Positions 29,120-38,753 are shown, numbered from the stretch's first letter. The stretch is 64,000 nt of DNA from Gilliamella sp. Pra-s52 (GCF_009795805.1 NZ_WTEY01000009.1:1-64000), one strand, 5' to 3'. The notes: generated by a model not told the origin, from the sequence alone. Numbers and translations are program-made.

Positions 29120-29971
29120 ATGTCCCTAAAAATTGTAAATGGCTGGTTACAAGGTATAAAGCAGGTTGTTTCGCCTTTTTATAATGAACGTCCAGCAAAT
29201 AAACCGATATCGTTACTTGTCATCCATAATATCAGCTTGCCACCCAATCAATATGGTGGCCCTTATGTTGAAAAGTTATTCACCGGCAAGCTCGATCCTA
29301 AGCAGGATCCGTACTTTACGTCGATTTATCAACTTGAAGTATCCAGTCATCTATTTATTCGACGCGATGGTGAAATAATTCAATTTGTTCCATTTGATAA
29401 ACGGGCATGGCACGCAGGAAAATCAGTATTTGAAGGACAAGAAAACTGTAACGATTTTTCAATTGGTATTGAAATGGAAGGATGTGATAGTGACAATTTT
29501 ACCGAGCAACAATATCAACAATTAGCAAACATCACGTTATTATTACAACAGACTTATGCTATCAAAGACATCGCAGGTCATAGCGACATAGCGCCCGATC
29601 GCAAAACCGATCCTGGCCCTTGTTTTGATTGGCAATATTATCAAAATTTGCTTGCACAAAAATCACAAACAGACATGTTACTCAAACAACTTGAAAAAAT
29701 TATGGCAGAATTGCAAAAAATCGACCTATGGCAAACCACACCGCCAAATCCCGATGCCTTTTTAAGCCAAGAACCTTTTGCTATCGACACCATGCAAGCA
29801 CACGAATGGTTACAGTGGATTTTTATTCCACGAATACAAGCAATGATTGATGCCAAAACAAATTTGCCAAAATTTGCTCTGCACCCTTATTTTGAAGAAG
29901 CACTAAAAGAGCAAGAGCAAGATGTTAATCATCTGCTCAATCTTATTAAACAACTTGATGAATTATCGTAA
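29120..29971 (+). CDS. ampD: AmpD amidase fused to a YqcC-like (DUF446) domain
   Basis: Residues 1-180 are a cytosolic 1,6-anhydro-N-acetylmuramyl-L-alanine amidase of the AmpD type, which recycles murein peptides and lowers AmpC-inducing ligands. The zinc ligands fall at H36, H154 and D164 (VIHNISL, GHSDIAPDRKTDPGP). Residues about 186-283 form a second domain with PNPDAFLSQEPFAIDTMQ and EWLQWIFIPRIQAMID, characteristic of YqcC. E. coli AmpD is 183 residues and YqcC is a separate protein beside truC. The fusion is uninterrupted, with GGAG before the ATG. It is divergent from the pilin copy 2, as ampD is from ppdD in enterobacteria. Confidence 0.9.
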   Translation: MSLKIVNGWLQGIKQVVSPFYNERPANKPISLLVIHNISLPPNQYGGPYVEKLFTGKLDPKQDPYFTSIYQLEVSSHLFIRRDGEIIQFVPFDKRAWHAGKSVFEGQENCNDFSIGIEMEGCDSDNFTEQQYQQLANITLLLQQTYAIKDIAGHSDIAPDRKTDPGPCFDWQYYQNLLAQKSQTDMLLKQLEKIMAELQKIDLWQTTPPNPDAFLSQEPFAIDTMQAHEWLQWIFIPRIQAMIDAKTNLPKFALHPYFEEALKEQEQDVNHLLNLIKQLDELS

Positions 29972-29986
29972 ATTAACAAGATAAAA

Positions 29987-30008
29987 GAACCGCATTTATA
30001 TGCGGTTC
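29987..30008 (-). terminator. Hairpin downstream of mltG
   Basis: The stem GAACCGCAT / ATGCGGTTC is followed on the minus strand by TTTTAT. It lies between the convergent ampD (+) and mltG (-) and may serve both. Confidence 0.6.
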
Positions 30009-30093
30009 CCTAATGTATATCAATAACTAATACCAAAAGGATACAATAAAAATCGGTCAGGAAAGGTATTGATTTTATTAAAGTTTTTTTGAG

Positions 30094-31116
30094 TTAATTT
30101 CCACTATTCGATAACTGTCTATATACATTCACCGCTTGTTGATGGTTACTATAAGTGGTTGAAAAGGTATGCCCACCGGTTCCATTCGCAACAAAAAATA
30201 GATAATTGGTTTTAGCTGGATGCGCTGCTGCTTCAAGTGAAGCAAGGCTTGGCATTGCAATTGGTGTTGGAGGAAGTCCCTCAATGACATAGGTATTATA
30301 AGGGTTTTGGGTATCAGTCAAATCAACTCGCCTAATGGTACCTTTGTAGTTATCACCTAAACCATAAATAATGGTTGGGTCAGTTTGTAACTTCATTTTG
30401 CTTTTTAGGCGATTAACAAATACTGAAGCCACATTTGCCCTTTCGGAACTAATACCCGTTTCTTTTTCAATAATTGATGCAATAATAAGGAGTTCATAAG
30501 GCGATTGATAAGGAAGATTACTATCGCGATTATCCCAGATTTTTTGCAAGTTACTTTTCATTGTCATGTGTGCACGTTTTAAGATATTAATATCTAACGT
30601 ATCGGCGGTATAAAGATAAGTATCGGGTGATAACCAACCTTCTATCGATCCTTCAATACCCAGTAGTTTAGCAATTTCTTCGTCGGTTTTACCTATTAAC
30701 GTTTGTTGAATATATGGGGTATTTTGGATGACAGTTAACCAGTCTTTAGCCCGCTTGCCTTCAACAAATTGAATCGAAAAATTGCTCTCTTTGCCTGACA
30801 CCAACAATTGCAAAAACTCTTCAACTGTCATATGAGGGTGTAATTGATAAGTCCCTGCTTTAATGGATCTTAATGATGGGTTTAGTTTGCACAAATATGG
30901 AAGCAAATATGCCCTTTCGAGCAATTGGCTTTCTTTAACTTGTTCAACTAACTGATGCATAGATGTGCCTTTTTTCAAAACAAACATCTGGTTTTCGTTA
31001 GTGACTTGCATTTGCTGTTTAGAAAACTGCTGTAAAAAATAATAACCAATACTAATCGAACCACCCACAATTAAGATTAGGGTGAGTAAAGTGTATAAAA
31101 ATATCTTTTTAATCAT
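30094..31116 (-). CDS. mltG: Endolytic murein transglycosylase MltG
   Basis: This 340-residue inner-membrane enzyme cleaves nascent glycan strands and sets their length. It has an N-terminal membrane anchor (FLYTLLTLILIVGGSISIGYY, residues about 5-27), a LysM-like region (FVLKKGTSMHQLVEQ) and the YceG catalytic core with IIASIIEKETGI, which holds the catalytic glutamate. TDPTIIYGLGDNYKG and NPYNTYVIEGLPPTPI are conserved. It follows alr by 7 bases and is probably co-transcribed with it. The usual tmk neighbour is absent. Confidence 0.95.
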   Translation of the reverse strand: MIKKIFLYTLLTLILIVGGSISIGYYFLQQFSKQQMQVTNENQMFVLKKGTSMHQLVEQVKESQLLERAYLLPYLCKLNPSLRSIKAGTYQLHPHMTVEEFLQLLVSGKESNFSIQFVEGKRAKDWLTVIQNTPYIQQTLIGKTDEEIAKLLGIEGSIEGWLSPDTYLYTADTLDINILKRAHMTMKSNLQKIWDNRDSNLPYQSPYELLIIASIIEKETGISSERANVASVFVNRLKSKMKLQTDPTIIYGLGDNYKGTIRRVDLTDTQNPYNTYVIEGLPPTPIAMPSLASLEAAAHPAKTNYLFFVANGTGGHTFSTTYSNHQQAVNVYRQLSNSGN

Positions 31117-31123
31117 AACTTAT

Positions 31124-32209
31124 TTATCTAATATAGTGGATTTTTGCGCGTGAAGTTAAGCGCGTTATTAATTCATAAGCACTAATTCCTGTGTGCTTTG
31201 CGATTTCTTCAACGGGGAGTTCTGCCCCCCAAAATATGACTTCATCACCAGGTTTTTCAAGGCTGTTGATGCCTAAATCAACCACAATCATATCCATTGA
31301 AACTCGCCCAACAATGGGCACTTTACGGCCATTAATCAAAACTGGGGTATTTTGTGGGATATTTCTTGGATAACCATCACCATACCCCATAGCAACCACA
31401 CCAAGTTGTGTATCTTGCTCACAATACCAAGTCTGACCATAACCAACCGATTCGCCTTGTTTATGCTTTCGCACGGCGATTAATTCTGATTTAAATGTCA
31501 TCGCTGGCTTTAAATCAGCAATTGGTGCATCAAAAGGTGAAACACCATATAAAGCGATACCTGGACGCACAGCATCGCGATGAGCCATTGGCCAAGCCAA
31601 CGTGCCGCCCGATGCGGCAATTGAACATTTGCCAATCAGTGTTTTGTCCTCAATTGAATCAATAAACTGATCAAATAGTTCTATTTGCTTTAACGTTTGA
31701 TCTGAAGTGAGATCATCAGCTGAACTAAAATGACTCATAATATTAATCGGTTTACAAACCGCAGAACAATTCGCTAAACGATAAAATTCGTCCTTGGCTT
31801 CATCAAGACTAAAACCTAATCGATGCATACCTGTATCAAGTTTAAACCATGTAATAATTTGATTTTCAAGCGGTGATGACTGCAATACGTCGATTTGCCA
31901 TTTACTATGAATGGCTGGTTGAACATTAAAAGTGATTAAATCCCACATATCATCATGCGGGAAAACCCCTTCCAAAGCCATAATGGGGGTATTAATGCCA
32001 ATATTTCGCAATTGAATTGCTTCTGACAGTCGAGACACACCAAAATAATCAACTTTATCGATTAATAGCTGTGCAATTTCTTCAATACCATGAGAATAAG
32101 CATTAGCTTTAATTACTGCAACTAGTTGACTCGTTGGCGCTATTTTTTTTAGATATTCAACATTATGAATAACTGCTTGACGATTGACTTCAACAACGGC
32201 GATAGACAT
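31124..32209 (-). CDS. alr: Alanine racemase
   Basis: This 361-residue PLP enzyme converts L- to D-alanine for peptidoglycan. The PLP lysine is K34 in VAVIKANAYSHG. The second catalytic residue region is GESVGYGQTWYC, and VRPGIALYGVSPF is also typical. The gene begins with ATG after an AT-rich promoter region. It is paired with mltG, another cell-wall gene. The length agrees with E. coli Alr/DadX (about 356-359). Confidence 0.96.
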   Translation of the reverse strand: MSIAVVEVNRQAVIHNVEYLKKIAPTSQLVAVIKANAYSHGIEEIAQLLIDKVDYFGVSRLSEAIQLRNIGINTPIMALEGVFPHDDMWDLITFNVQPAIHSKWQIDVLQSSPLENQIITWFKLDTGMHRLGFSLDEAKDEFYRLANCSAVCKPINIMSHFSSADDLTSDQTLKQIELFDQFIDSIEDKTLIGKCSIAASGGTLAWPMAHRDAVRPGIALYGVSPFDAPIADLKPAMTFKSELIAVRKHKQGESVGYGQTWYCEQDTQLGVVAMGYGDGYPRNIPQNTPVLINGRKVPIVGRVSMDMIVVDLGINSLEKPGDEVIFWGAELPVEEIAKHTGISAYELITRLTSRAKIHYIR

Positions 32210-32405
32210 GTTATTACCTAAACTTTGATTAAGGGGTTATTTTAAATTTTGTTTTTAATAATAACAAATTTTTATTTTTATATATATCTATTAATAACTT
32301 AACATCATTTTTAAGTAATAAAAAGGTTTTATTTACACTCTCAATTCCATCATTTATATTAAATTAATCAATCTTTTTTGTTTATTACTACAAGCCTGCT
32401 GTTTA

Positions 32406-32735
32406 CTATCTACTCAATAAATTTTTATAGATATGTCTAAAGGCCATAATGGGGTGGTGAATAATCATCCTTGGACCTGCATAACGCATCACTTGTTTTA
32501 TTTTTCGTTTATAATCTTTGCGATAACAGTGTTTTGGACAGCGTTCGCAAGTTGTTTTGTGTTCACCAAAGCGACACATGGTTAGGCGTGCCATGGCATA
32601 ATTTAGCAAATCATGGCATTCATTACATAACTGATTGCGAGGTGTGTGATGATTTTGATGGCAATATAAATAGATCATCGCACTTACTGTGGCTTTTTCT
32701 TGCTGTATTTTAGGACCAGTATTATTTGCAACCAT
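32406..32735 (-). CDS. ygbA: YgbA-like cysteine-rich protein
   Basis: This 109-residue protein belongs to the family annotated as nitrous-oxide-stimulated promoter or YgbA. Conserved are CNECHDLLNYAMARLTMCRFG, then TTCERCPKHCYR and MRYAGPRMIIHHPIMAFRH. Paired cysteines suggest metal binding. In E. coli ygbA is under NsrR control and responds to nitric oxide. The ATG at 32735 fits the family start; the longer frame to 32888 would run into the divergent gene. The function is not established. Confidence 0.83.
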   Translation of the reverse strand: MVANNTGPKIQQEKATVSAMIYLYCHQNHHTPRNQLCNECHDLLNYAMARLTMCRFGEHKTTCERCPKHCYRKDYKRKIKQVMRYAGPRMIIHHPIMAFRHIYKNLLSR

Positions 32736-32807
32736 AATCACATAACAGGTTAGTAAAGAAAGTGGTAAAATAAAATTTATCGTACTATACCACAAGGATT
32801 TGTTGTC

Positions 32808-33638
32808 ATGACAAGAATTATTAATAAAGACACCACTGTTTGTATGTCTCTTTCGGCAAGACCAAGCAATTTTGGTACTCGTTTTCATAATTATTTGTAT
32901 GAAAAACTTGATCTTAACTACTTATATAAAGCTTTTACCACTAATAACTTAAAAGATGCTATTTATGGCATTAAAGCCTTAGCGATCCGTGGTTGTGCTA
33001 TTTCAATGCCTTATAAAGAAGCTTGCATTGAATTTATTGATGAATTAGATGATTCGGTAAAATCTATTCAATCGGTTAATACTATTGTTAACACCAATCA
33101 CTATTTAAAAGCCTATAATACTGACTATATTGCCGTTGCCAAACTTATAGTCCAAAATAAAATTGATAATACCACACCATTTGTTTTAAAAGGTAGTGGC
33201 GGTATGGCAAATGCAGTAATTGGTGCTTTTTATGATGCCGGCTTTAAAAATGGTATTATTGCTGCTCGTAACCAATCCAAAGGCGAAACATTAGCCAAAC
33301 GTTATGGATATCAATGGGTGAAGAACGAGCAAACTATACCGTCCCAACAAGCTAAGCTTATTATTAATGTGACCCCAATTGGTATGCTTGGTGGTGTTGA
33401 AGCGCAGGAATTAGCGTTTCCAAAAGAAATGATAAATAATGCTGATGTTGTGTTTGATGTCGTTGCTCTACCCGTTGAAACACCAATGATAAAATATGCC
33501 CAACAGTTAAACAAAACTATTATTTCAGGTGCTGATGTTGCGGTACTTCAAGCGCTTGAACAGTTTGTATTATATACAGGTATTACACCTAGCGAAGAAT
33601 TAGTTAAACAAGCAGGTGAATTTGCAAGGCAAGGTTAA
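32808..33638 (+). CDS. Shikimate 5-dehydrogenase-like protein
   Basis: This 276-residue protein is an AroE/YdiB-related oxidoreductase of the HI0607 (shikimate dehydrogenase-like) type. The substrate-binding SxS motif region reads SLSARPSNFG, with the catalytic-type lysine in ISMPYKEACIEF and an AYNTDYIAVAKL motif. The nucleotide fold LKGSGGMANAVIGAFYDAG follows. It is not the canonical AroE and could act on quinate or a related compound. It is divergent from ygbA and convergent with ycaO. Confidence 0.85.
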   Translation: MTRIINKDTTVCMSLSARPSNFGTRFHNYLYEKLDLNYLYKAFTTNNLKDAIYGIKALAIRGCAISMPYKEACIEFIDELDDSVKSIQSVNTIVNTNHYLKAYNTDYIAVAKLIVQNKIDNTTPFVLKGSGGMANAVIGAFYDAGFKNGIIAARNQSKGETLAKRYGYQWVKNEQTIPSQQAKLIINVTPIGMLGGVEAQELAFPKEMINNADVVFDVVALPVETPMIKYAQQLNKTIISGADVAVLQALEQFVLYTGITPSEELVKQAGEFARQG

Positions 33639-33647
33639 ATAACATTA

Positions 33648-33679
33648 TCAACGCCACCGAGTCTATTCGGCGGCGTTGA
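33648..33679. terminator. Hairpin between the convergent shikimate-dehydrogenase-like gene and ycaO
   Basis: A 13-bp stem with one mismatch (TCAACGCCACCGA / TCGGCGGCGTTGA) sits 10 bases after the first gene and 26 bases after ycaO. No long T-tract follows, so it may be a bidirectional or weak terminator. Confidence 0.5.
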
Positions 33680-33704
33680 ATATATAAATAATAACATATA
33701 TAAG

Positions 33705-35471
33705 TTATAACATCGCCTGATGTAATTTGTTATATACTGCTAATAACTTTTGATGCATGGCAAATTGTTCTAAATTATTATTGGTGGTTTTGTCGTCTTT
33801 AGCAAAAGACACCAAACCAAAAAATACTTTTTCACCATTAGCGTACTGCCACATGTCATCAACACACGCTTTGCCATACATTTTATCAAAGGCGGTTTGA
33901 TAGCTACTAAACTGTTTTTTACCGCGTTGCAAAATAAAATTAACTAACGTTTGTAAACAACGATAAGCATGATTACGCTCTGGGGTAAAGATCGATTCAT
34001 TCATTTCAAGCGTCCAATCAATCCACTGTTGTGCTTGTGTTAAGTCTTTACCTGCCAATGCTAACATTGCTTTTAATTCACCAACACGCAGTGTTAACCA
34101 CGCATTATCATTACCTGTTGCAATACCTAGTAATTCACGAACACGCGCATAATCATCAAGCCCTTCATCGTCGAGCTGTTCAATAATGGCTAAGTATTGT
34201 TTAGCCGTGTGCTTTTTATTAGGTAACGATAAAATAAGATCACGCAAACCAATAGCCATATTGCTGTTAGCAATTAAAAGATCTTCCGGAGGATAAATTT
34301 CAGACATGCCTACAGCTAAAATACGGCAAGCATAAACACCTAGATGTTCGTAATCCATGATTAACACTTCAGTTTTGTGACGAGCAAAAATAGCCATTAA
34401 ATTTGCAAACTCTTGTTCTGTCGTACCTGAAAAGTCCCAATCGACAAATTCATAATCGGCTTGTTCTTTAAATAGATCCCATGAAATCAAACCGCTTGAA
34501 TCAATAAAATGTGTTTCTAAATTGCTAAGATCTGCAACATCATCATTATCAAAACTTGGTGGTGAAAACACATCAAGATCTTTTAAACTACGTCCTTGTA
34601 ACAGTTCGGTTACTGTTCGCTCAAGTGCAACACCAAAATTAGGATGAGCCCCAAACGAGGCATAACAAGTTCCATTTTGTGGATTAAACAGCACGACACA
34701 AATAACCGGAAACTCACCACCCAGCGAAGCATCAAAACAGTAAAGCGGAAAGCCTTCGCTTTCAAGCGCATCAATTGCAGCTAAAACGGTTGGGTAACGA
34801 TTAATCACTTCGGTTGGAATAATCGGCAAACTAATAGCTTCAGCTATAATCTTGTTTTTGGTATAACGCTCAAAAATTTCGGATATCGCCTGCACTCGCG
34901 CTTCATTATGTGTGTTACCAGCGGCCATACCATTAGAAGCATATAAATTAGCAATTAAATTAACAGGCACATAAACCGTTTGTTTATCGGACTGTTGTTC
35001 AAACGGTAAAGTGCAAATACCTCGTTCGTCATTACTTGATTGTAAATCAACTAAGTCGGTTGCGCTTAACTCACGATCGGGATCATAAAATTTAAGTAGT
35101 TTTTGAGATAATAATCCTTTAGGTAAGGAATTATCTTCAGGAATAGAAAACCATTTTTCACTCGGATAATGTACAAAATCAGCATTTGCTGCTTTTTTGC
35201 CTAAATAAAAATCGGAAAAAAAGTAATTGGTTGATAATCGCTCAAAATATTCCCCCAAGGCCGATGCCAATGCTGCTTTTTTGCTGGAGCCTTTACCATT
35301 AGCAAAGCATAATGGACAGTTAATATTTTGAATATGAACTGACCACACATTGGGCACAGGATTAAGCCAAGATGCTTCTTTTACTTCTAAATCATATTTT
35401 GTTAGTTGTTGTTGAAAATAATTAATTGAATCTTCGAGGGCGGCATCTTTGCCGGGGATATACGTTTTCAT
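33705..35471 (-). CDS. ycaO: YcaO-family protein
   Basis: This 588-residue protein has the ATP-grasp-like YcaO cyclodehydratase fold in its N-terminal two-thirds (GKGSSKKAALASALGEYFERL, AAGNTHNEARVQAISEIFER). The C-terminal region is TPR-like. E. coli YcaO (586 residues) is involved in beta-methylthiolation of ribosomal protein S12 with RimO. No RiPP precursor gene is seen nearby, so the housekeeping role is favoured. The ATG at 35471 is chosen over one 12 bases upstream because MKTYIPGKDAALEDSI is the family start. Confidence 0.95.
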   Translation of the reverse strand: MKTYIPGKDAALEDSINYFQQQLTKYDLEVKEASWLNPVPNVWSVHIQNINCPLCFANGKGSSKKAALASALGEYFERLSTNYFFSDFYLGKKAANADFVHYPSEKWFSIPEDNSLPKGLLSQKLLKFYDPDRELSATDLVDLQSSNDERGICTLPFEQQSDKQTVYVPVNLIANLYASNGMAAGNTHNEARVQAISEIFERYTKNKIIAEAISLPIIPTEVINRYPTVLAAIDALESEGFPLYCFDASLGGEFPVICVVLFNPQNGTCYASFGAHPNFGVALERTVTELLQGRSLKDLDVFSPPSFDNDDVADLSNLETHFIDSSGLISWDLFKEQADYEFVDWDFSGTTEQEFANLMAIFARHKTEVLIMDYEHLGVYACRILAVGMSEIYPPEDLLIANSNMAIGLRDLILSLPNKKHTAKQYLAIIEQLDDEGLDDYARVRELLGIATGNDNAWLTLRVGELKAMLALAGKDLTQAQQWIDWTLEMNESIFTPERNHAYRCLQTLVNFILQRGKKQFSSYQTAFDKMYGKACVDDMWQYANGEKVFFGLVSFAKDDKTTNNNLEQFAMHQKLLAVYNKLHQAML

Positions 35472-35594
35472 AGTTAATCTCAAAATAATTTTATGTTACA
35501 ATCGTCGCGCCTTACAGCCTTTGAAAATTATAACTGTATACGCGAATTAAAAAAATAGAAGCAATAAAATTAACCCATTCACAAAGGAAATATA

Positions 35595-35924
35595 ATGAAC
35601 AATAAAATCAAATTTTCAGATCTTACTATTAAAGACTTTTTCTTCTTTAATCGAATGATAACACCAACATTTATCACTATTGTATATTGGATTGCATTAT
35701 TTTTTATTGTAATTGCTTCATTAACAATGATTTTAGGTAGTTTCGCTTTATTTACTTATAGTTTTTCTGCTGGTTTAGTTACCTTTTTTAGTGGCATCGT
35801 TACTTTTATTGCTGGCTTTATTTCAACGCGTATTGGTTTTGAATTGATTTGTGTTTTATTCAACATTAACCACAATATTGAAAAATTAGCCAACGAAAAG
35901 ACTAATTCAGAAACACAAGAATAA
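35595..35924 (+). CDS. DUF4282 small membrane protein
   Basis: This 109-residue protein has two hydrophobic helices (ITIVYWIALFFIVIASLTMIL and AGLVTFFSGIVTFIAGFIST). The family pattern is FFFFNRMITPTFI at the start and RIGFELICVLFNINHNIEKL at the end. The function is unknown. AAAGGAA precedes the ATG. It is a lone gene between ycaO and tsaD, closed by a strong terminator. Confidence 0.82.
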   Translation: MNNKIKFSDLTIKDFFFFNRMITPTFITIVYWIALFFIVIASLTMILGSFALFTYSFSAGLVTFFSGIVTFIAGFISTRIGFELICVLFNINHNIEKLANEKTNSETQE

Positions 35925-35972
35925 TCATCTAATATCAATGCTATTAATTAATAGCGTTGACTGAGTTTCAAT

Positions 35973-36001
35973 AAAAAAGTGGGACTTATTCCCACTTTTT
36001 T
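35973..36001. terminator. Bidirectional terminator
   Basis: The 12-bp stem AAAAAAGTGGGA / TCCCACTTTTTT has a short loop. It is between the DUF4282 gene (+) and tsaD (-) and has T-tracts in both directions. Confidence 0.9.
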
Positions 36002-36038
36002 ATTTTCTATTTTTTATCACTAAATCTAAAATAATCCC

Positions 36039-37064
36039 CTAACCTACATTAAGCTCACTAAGTGGCCATCTAGGTCTAACATTGATGGACAAATCAGAAT
36101 GTAGCCCTGCTTTTAGATGGATCATCCCAGCATAAGCAATCATAGCACCATTGTCAGTACAAAATTCAAGTCTTGGGTAATAAACCTGCCCCTTTCGCTG
36201 TGCCATTAATTGTGCAAGCTTATTGCGTAATGTTTTATTGGCACTGACACCACCAGCAACAACGAGGCGATTAAATCCGGTTTGTTCAAGTGCACGGCGA
36301 GACTTAATAATCAGCGTATCGACTAAAGCATCTTCAAAAGCCCTCGCAATATCTGCTTTAGTTTGGTCATCTATAACTTGATCGTGCGTATTTTGATGAA
36401 TAATATTAGCCGCCGCAGTTTTAAGCCCTGAAAAACTAAAATCGAGCCCGGGTCTATCTGTCATTGGTCGTGGAAAGTGAAAGCGAGAATCACAACCTTG
36501 TTCAGCTAATTTTGACAATTTTGCACCCCCCGGATAATCAAGCCCAATTAGTTTAGCTGTTTTATCAAAGGCTTCCCCTGCCGCATCATCAATCGACTCT
36601 CCCATTAATTGGTATTGTCCAACACCTGTCACCTTAATTAATTGTGTATGCCCCCCTGAAACAAGTAGTGCGACAAAAGGGAATTCGGGCGGATTATCTT
36701 CTAACATTGGCGCAAGTAAGTGCCCTTCCATATGGTGCACAGCAACTGCTGGTACATCCCACGCATAAGCCAGTGAACGCCCAATTGACGCACCAACCAT
36801 TAACGCACCAATCAACCCTGGACCTGCCGTATAAGCAATTCCATTAATATCTTGAGCTGTTAAATTTGCTTCTTTTAGAGCTGCTTGAATTAATGGCACT
36901 GTTTTACGAATATGATCACGCGATGCCAGTTCAGGTACCACACCACCATAATCGGCATGTAATTTAATTTGCGAATAAAGCTGGTTTGCAATTAACCCCT
37001 CGACATCATCATAAATCGCGATGCCTGTTTCATCGCATGAGGTTTCAATACCAAGGATCTTCAT
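36039..37064 (-). CDS. tsaD: tRNA N6-threonylcarbamoyladenosine transferase subunit TsaD
   Basis: This 341-residue Kae1/TsaD enzyme transfers threonylcarbamoyl to A37 of ANN-decoding tRNAs, with TsaB and TsaE. The ASKHA-fold start is [20 protein letters not shown]. The metal-binding HxxxH is HHMEGH, and [11 protein letters not shown] and [13 protein letters not shown] are conserved. Its start overlaps the yacG stop by one base (TAATG), so it is translationally coupled to yacG-zapD-coaE. That coupling is not the E. coli arrangement, where tsaD stands apart. Confidence 0.97.
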   Translation of the reverse strand: MKILGIETSCDETGIAIYDDVEGLIANQLYSQIKLHADYGGVVPELASRDHIRKTVPLIQAALKEANLTAQDINGIAYTAGPGLIGALMVGASIGRSLAYAWDVPAVAVHHMEGHLLAPMLEDNPPEFPFVALLVSGGHTQLIKVTGVGQYQLMGESIDDAAGEAFDKTAKLIGLDYPGGAKLSKLAEQGCDSRFHFPRPMTDRPGLDFSFSGLKTAAANIIHQNTHDQVIDDQTKADIARAFEDALVDTLIIKSRRALEQTGFNRLVVAGGVSANKTLRNKLAQLMAQRKGQVYYPRLEFCTDNGAMIAYAGMIHLKAGLHSDLSINVRPRWPLSELNVG

Positions 37065-37282
37065 TAATGTCTACCTGCAAAATCGTTAAGATCTTCTTCA
37101 CTCCAAAGATCTTGTTCAGTAATATCTTTATCAGGAATGCGATGTTCTTCAGTTGCCCAATCGCCTAAATCGATAAGTTGACAGCGTTTACTACAAAATG
37201 GACGGTACGGGCTATCTTTGCTCCATACCACTTGTTTTTGACAAGTTGGGCAATTGACATAGGTAACGGTTTCTTTATTCAT
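37064..37282 (-). CDS. yacG: DNA gyrase inhibitor YacG
   Basis: This 72-residue zinc protein binds GyrB and inhibits gyrase in E. coli. The four cysteines are in [12 protein letters not shown] and [15 protein letters not shown]. It comes after coaE and zapD as in E. coli and overlaps the tsaD start by one base. Confidence 0.95.
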   Translation of the reverse strand: MNKETVTYVNCPTCQKQVVWSKDSPYRPFCSKRCQLIDLGDWATEEHRIPDKDITEQDLWSEEDLNDFAGRH

Positions 37283-37317
37283 TGTAACTCTTTTTTAATA
37301 ATTAGTACTTAATAACG

Positions 37318-38055
37318 CTAACAACAAGCTAATTCAAAATCAATACTATCGGTATTCACATTATCACAAGCATCAAGCGGTAAAAATCGAATGCTATAGC
37401 GTGACATATGACCAGATACTTGAGGGTACATGTTTTTTTCTAACGAAATCCGAATACGAATCAAATTAACATCACCATTAGTTTCTTGAAAAAAGTTGTT
37501 AGTATAAATAAATGGTTTAAATTCTCCCAATTGTCTTATTAATTGCATATAACATGTCAAAGACTCATCAAGAATGGATAAGTGTTGTAACCAGTTTTTT
37601 ACTTGTATATAACGCCTTTCTTGTGGAATTTTTAGCCATAAATGAAATGAAGGCAAATCAAAACTACAACAACCACCTGGTATCATTAAGCGTTGACGAA
37701 TTGCGGTAATAAAACGATCATCTTTTAACGGTTGTCCCAAACGGGCGATAGCATTAAATTGAGCTAGAAAAACATCAAACTTGTTAATCAAATTGCTAAG
37801 TAAATCATAATCCACACCATCAAAAGCTAACCAAGAAGTTAACTTTTGTTTTTGAGATTCAAGCTCTTTAATAAAATCTGCTTTCACATCGTTACGTTCA
37901 ATAATCTCTAATAACTCGGACAATGCGTGAAAAAAAACCAACGCATTATTTTGATCAAAATGACAATGCGTATTTAACTGATTTAATAAAAATTCAATAC
38001 GAAGCCAAGTGCGCATTTTCTCATTTAATGGATGTTCAAAAACAATGTTATTCAT
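37318..38055 (-). CDS. zapD: Cell division protein ZapD
   Basis: This 245-residue FtsZ-bundling protein stabilises the Z-ring. It starts VFEHPLNEKMRTWLRIEFLL, the family hallmark, and contains MIPGGCCSFDLPSFHLWL. It lies 4 bases after coaE in the conserved coaE-zapD-yacG operon. The length matches E. coli (247). Confidence 0.95.
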   Translation of the reverse strand: MNNIVFEHPLNEKMRTWLRIEFLLNQLNTHCHFDQNNALVFFHALSELLEIIERNDVKADFIKELESQKQKLTSWLAFDGVDYDLLSNLINKFDVFLAQFNAIARLGQPLKDDRFITAIRQRLMIPGGCCSFDLPSFHLWLKIPQERRYIQVKNWLQHLSILDESLTCYMQLIRQLGEFKPFIYTNNFFQETNGDVNLIRIRISLEKNMYPQVSGHMSRYSIRFLPLDACDNVNTDSIDFELACC

Positions 38056-38059
38056 CTAT

Positions 38060-38665
38060 TCAAATCTTACAATTAAAGTTATCTAAATATTGTTGATGTA
38101 ATTGGTCGACTTGCGTAGTTAGCGACGCAAAATCACCCTCATTAACAATGATATCATCAGCATAAGATAAACGTTTTTGTAAAGACACTTGTGACAGTAT
38201 CATTTTTTTGGCTAATGATTCGCTAATATTATCTCTTTTTACTAATCGTGCCAATTGTAACGACACAGGCGTATCGATTATCAATACACGATCAGCCAAC
38301 GTATGTAAATTATTTTCAACTAACAAAGGAACAACCCAGATCACATACGTTGATTTTTGCATTGCAATTTGTTTTTGGGTTTCTTGCTGAATAATTGGAT
38401 GCAACAAATGATTAAGCCATAGCCGCTCATGATCATTATTAAAAATAATCTCACGGAGTTGACTGCGATCAAGTTCACCATTTGCAAGTAAAATTTCCTG
38501 ACTAAAATGCTGAACAATTTGATTAAATGCATCGCTACCAACCTGCACAACTTGCCTTGCAATAATGTCAGCATCAATAATAGGTACTCCCAATTTGTTA
38601 AACAAATTGGCGATGGTACTTTTACCACTGGCAATACCACCACTGAGCGCAACAACATAAGGCAT
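38060..38665 (-). CDS. coaE: Dephospho-CoA kinase
   Basis: This 201-residue P-loop kinase does the last step of CoA synthesis, phosphorylating the 3'-hydroxyl of dephospho-CoA. The P-loop is LSGGIASGKSTIANLF. DADIIARQVVQVGSDAF and the lid region RLVKRDNISESLAKKMILSQ are conserved. It is the first gene of coaE-zapD-yacG-tsaD. Its promoter region is shared with the divergent lexA. Confidence 0.96.
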   Translation of the reverse strand: MPYVVALSGGIASGKSTIANLFNKLGVPIIDADIIARQVVQVGSDAFNQIVQHFSQEILLANGELDRSQLREIIFNNDHERLWLNHLLHPIIQQETQKQIAMQKSTYVIWVVPLLVENNLHTLADRVLIIDTPVSLQLARLVKRDNISESLAKKMILSQVSLQKRLSYADDIIVNEGDFASLTTQVDQLHQQYLDNFNCKI

Positions 38666-38753
38666 ACAGCAAATTCCAAGTTAAAAAAATATTGCCCAAT
38701 TATAGCATATAAGTAACTTGATCATATAACCCTAAATACAAGCAAAACTTATT

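Larger units (their letters stand above)
28198..29160. repeat. Right copy of the tandem duplication
   Basis: This 963-base segment repeats 26371-27360. The pilin part differs by only a few silent changes. The pilB end is more decayed. In this copy ampD is intact and pilB is truncated, as expected from a tandem duplication whose junction was later interrupted by the 837-base insert. Confidence 0.93.

Noticed and set aside
32735-32888. Longer N-terminus for the YgbA-like protein
   Set aside because: The extra 51 residues do not match the family and overlap the divergent shikimate dehydrogenase-like gene.
33705-35471. ycaO as part of a RiPP biosynthesis cluster
   Set aside because: No precursor peptide, dehydrogenase or transporter is adjacent, and the length and tail match housekeeping YcaO.
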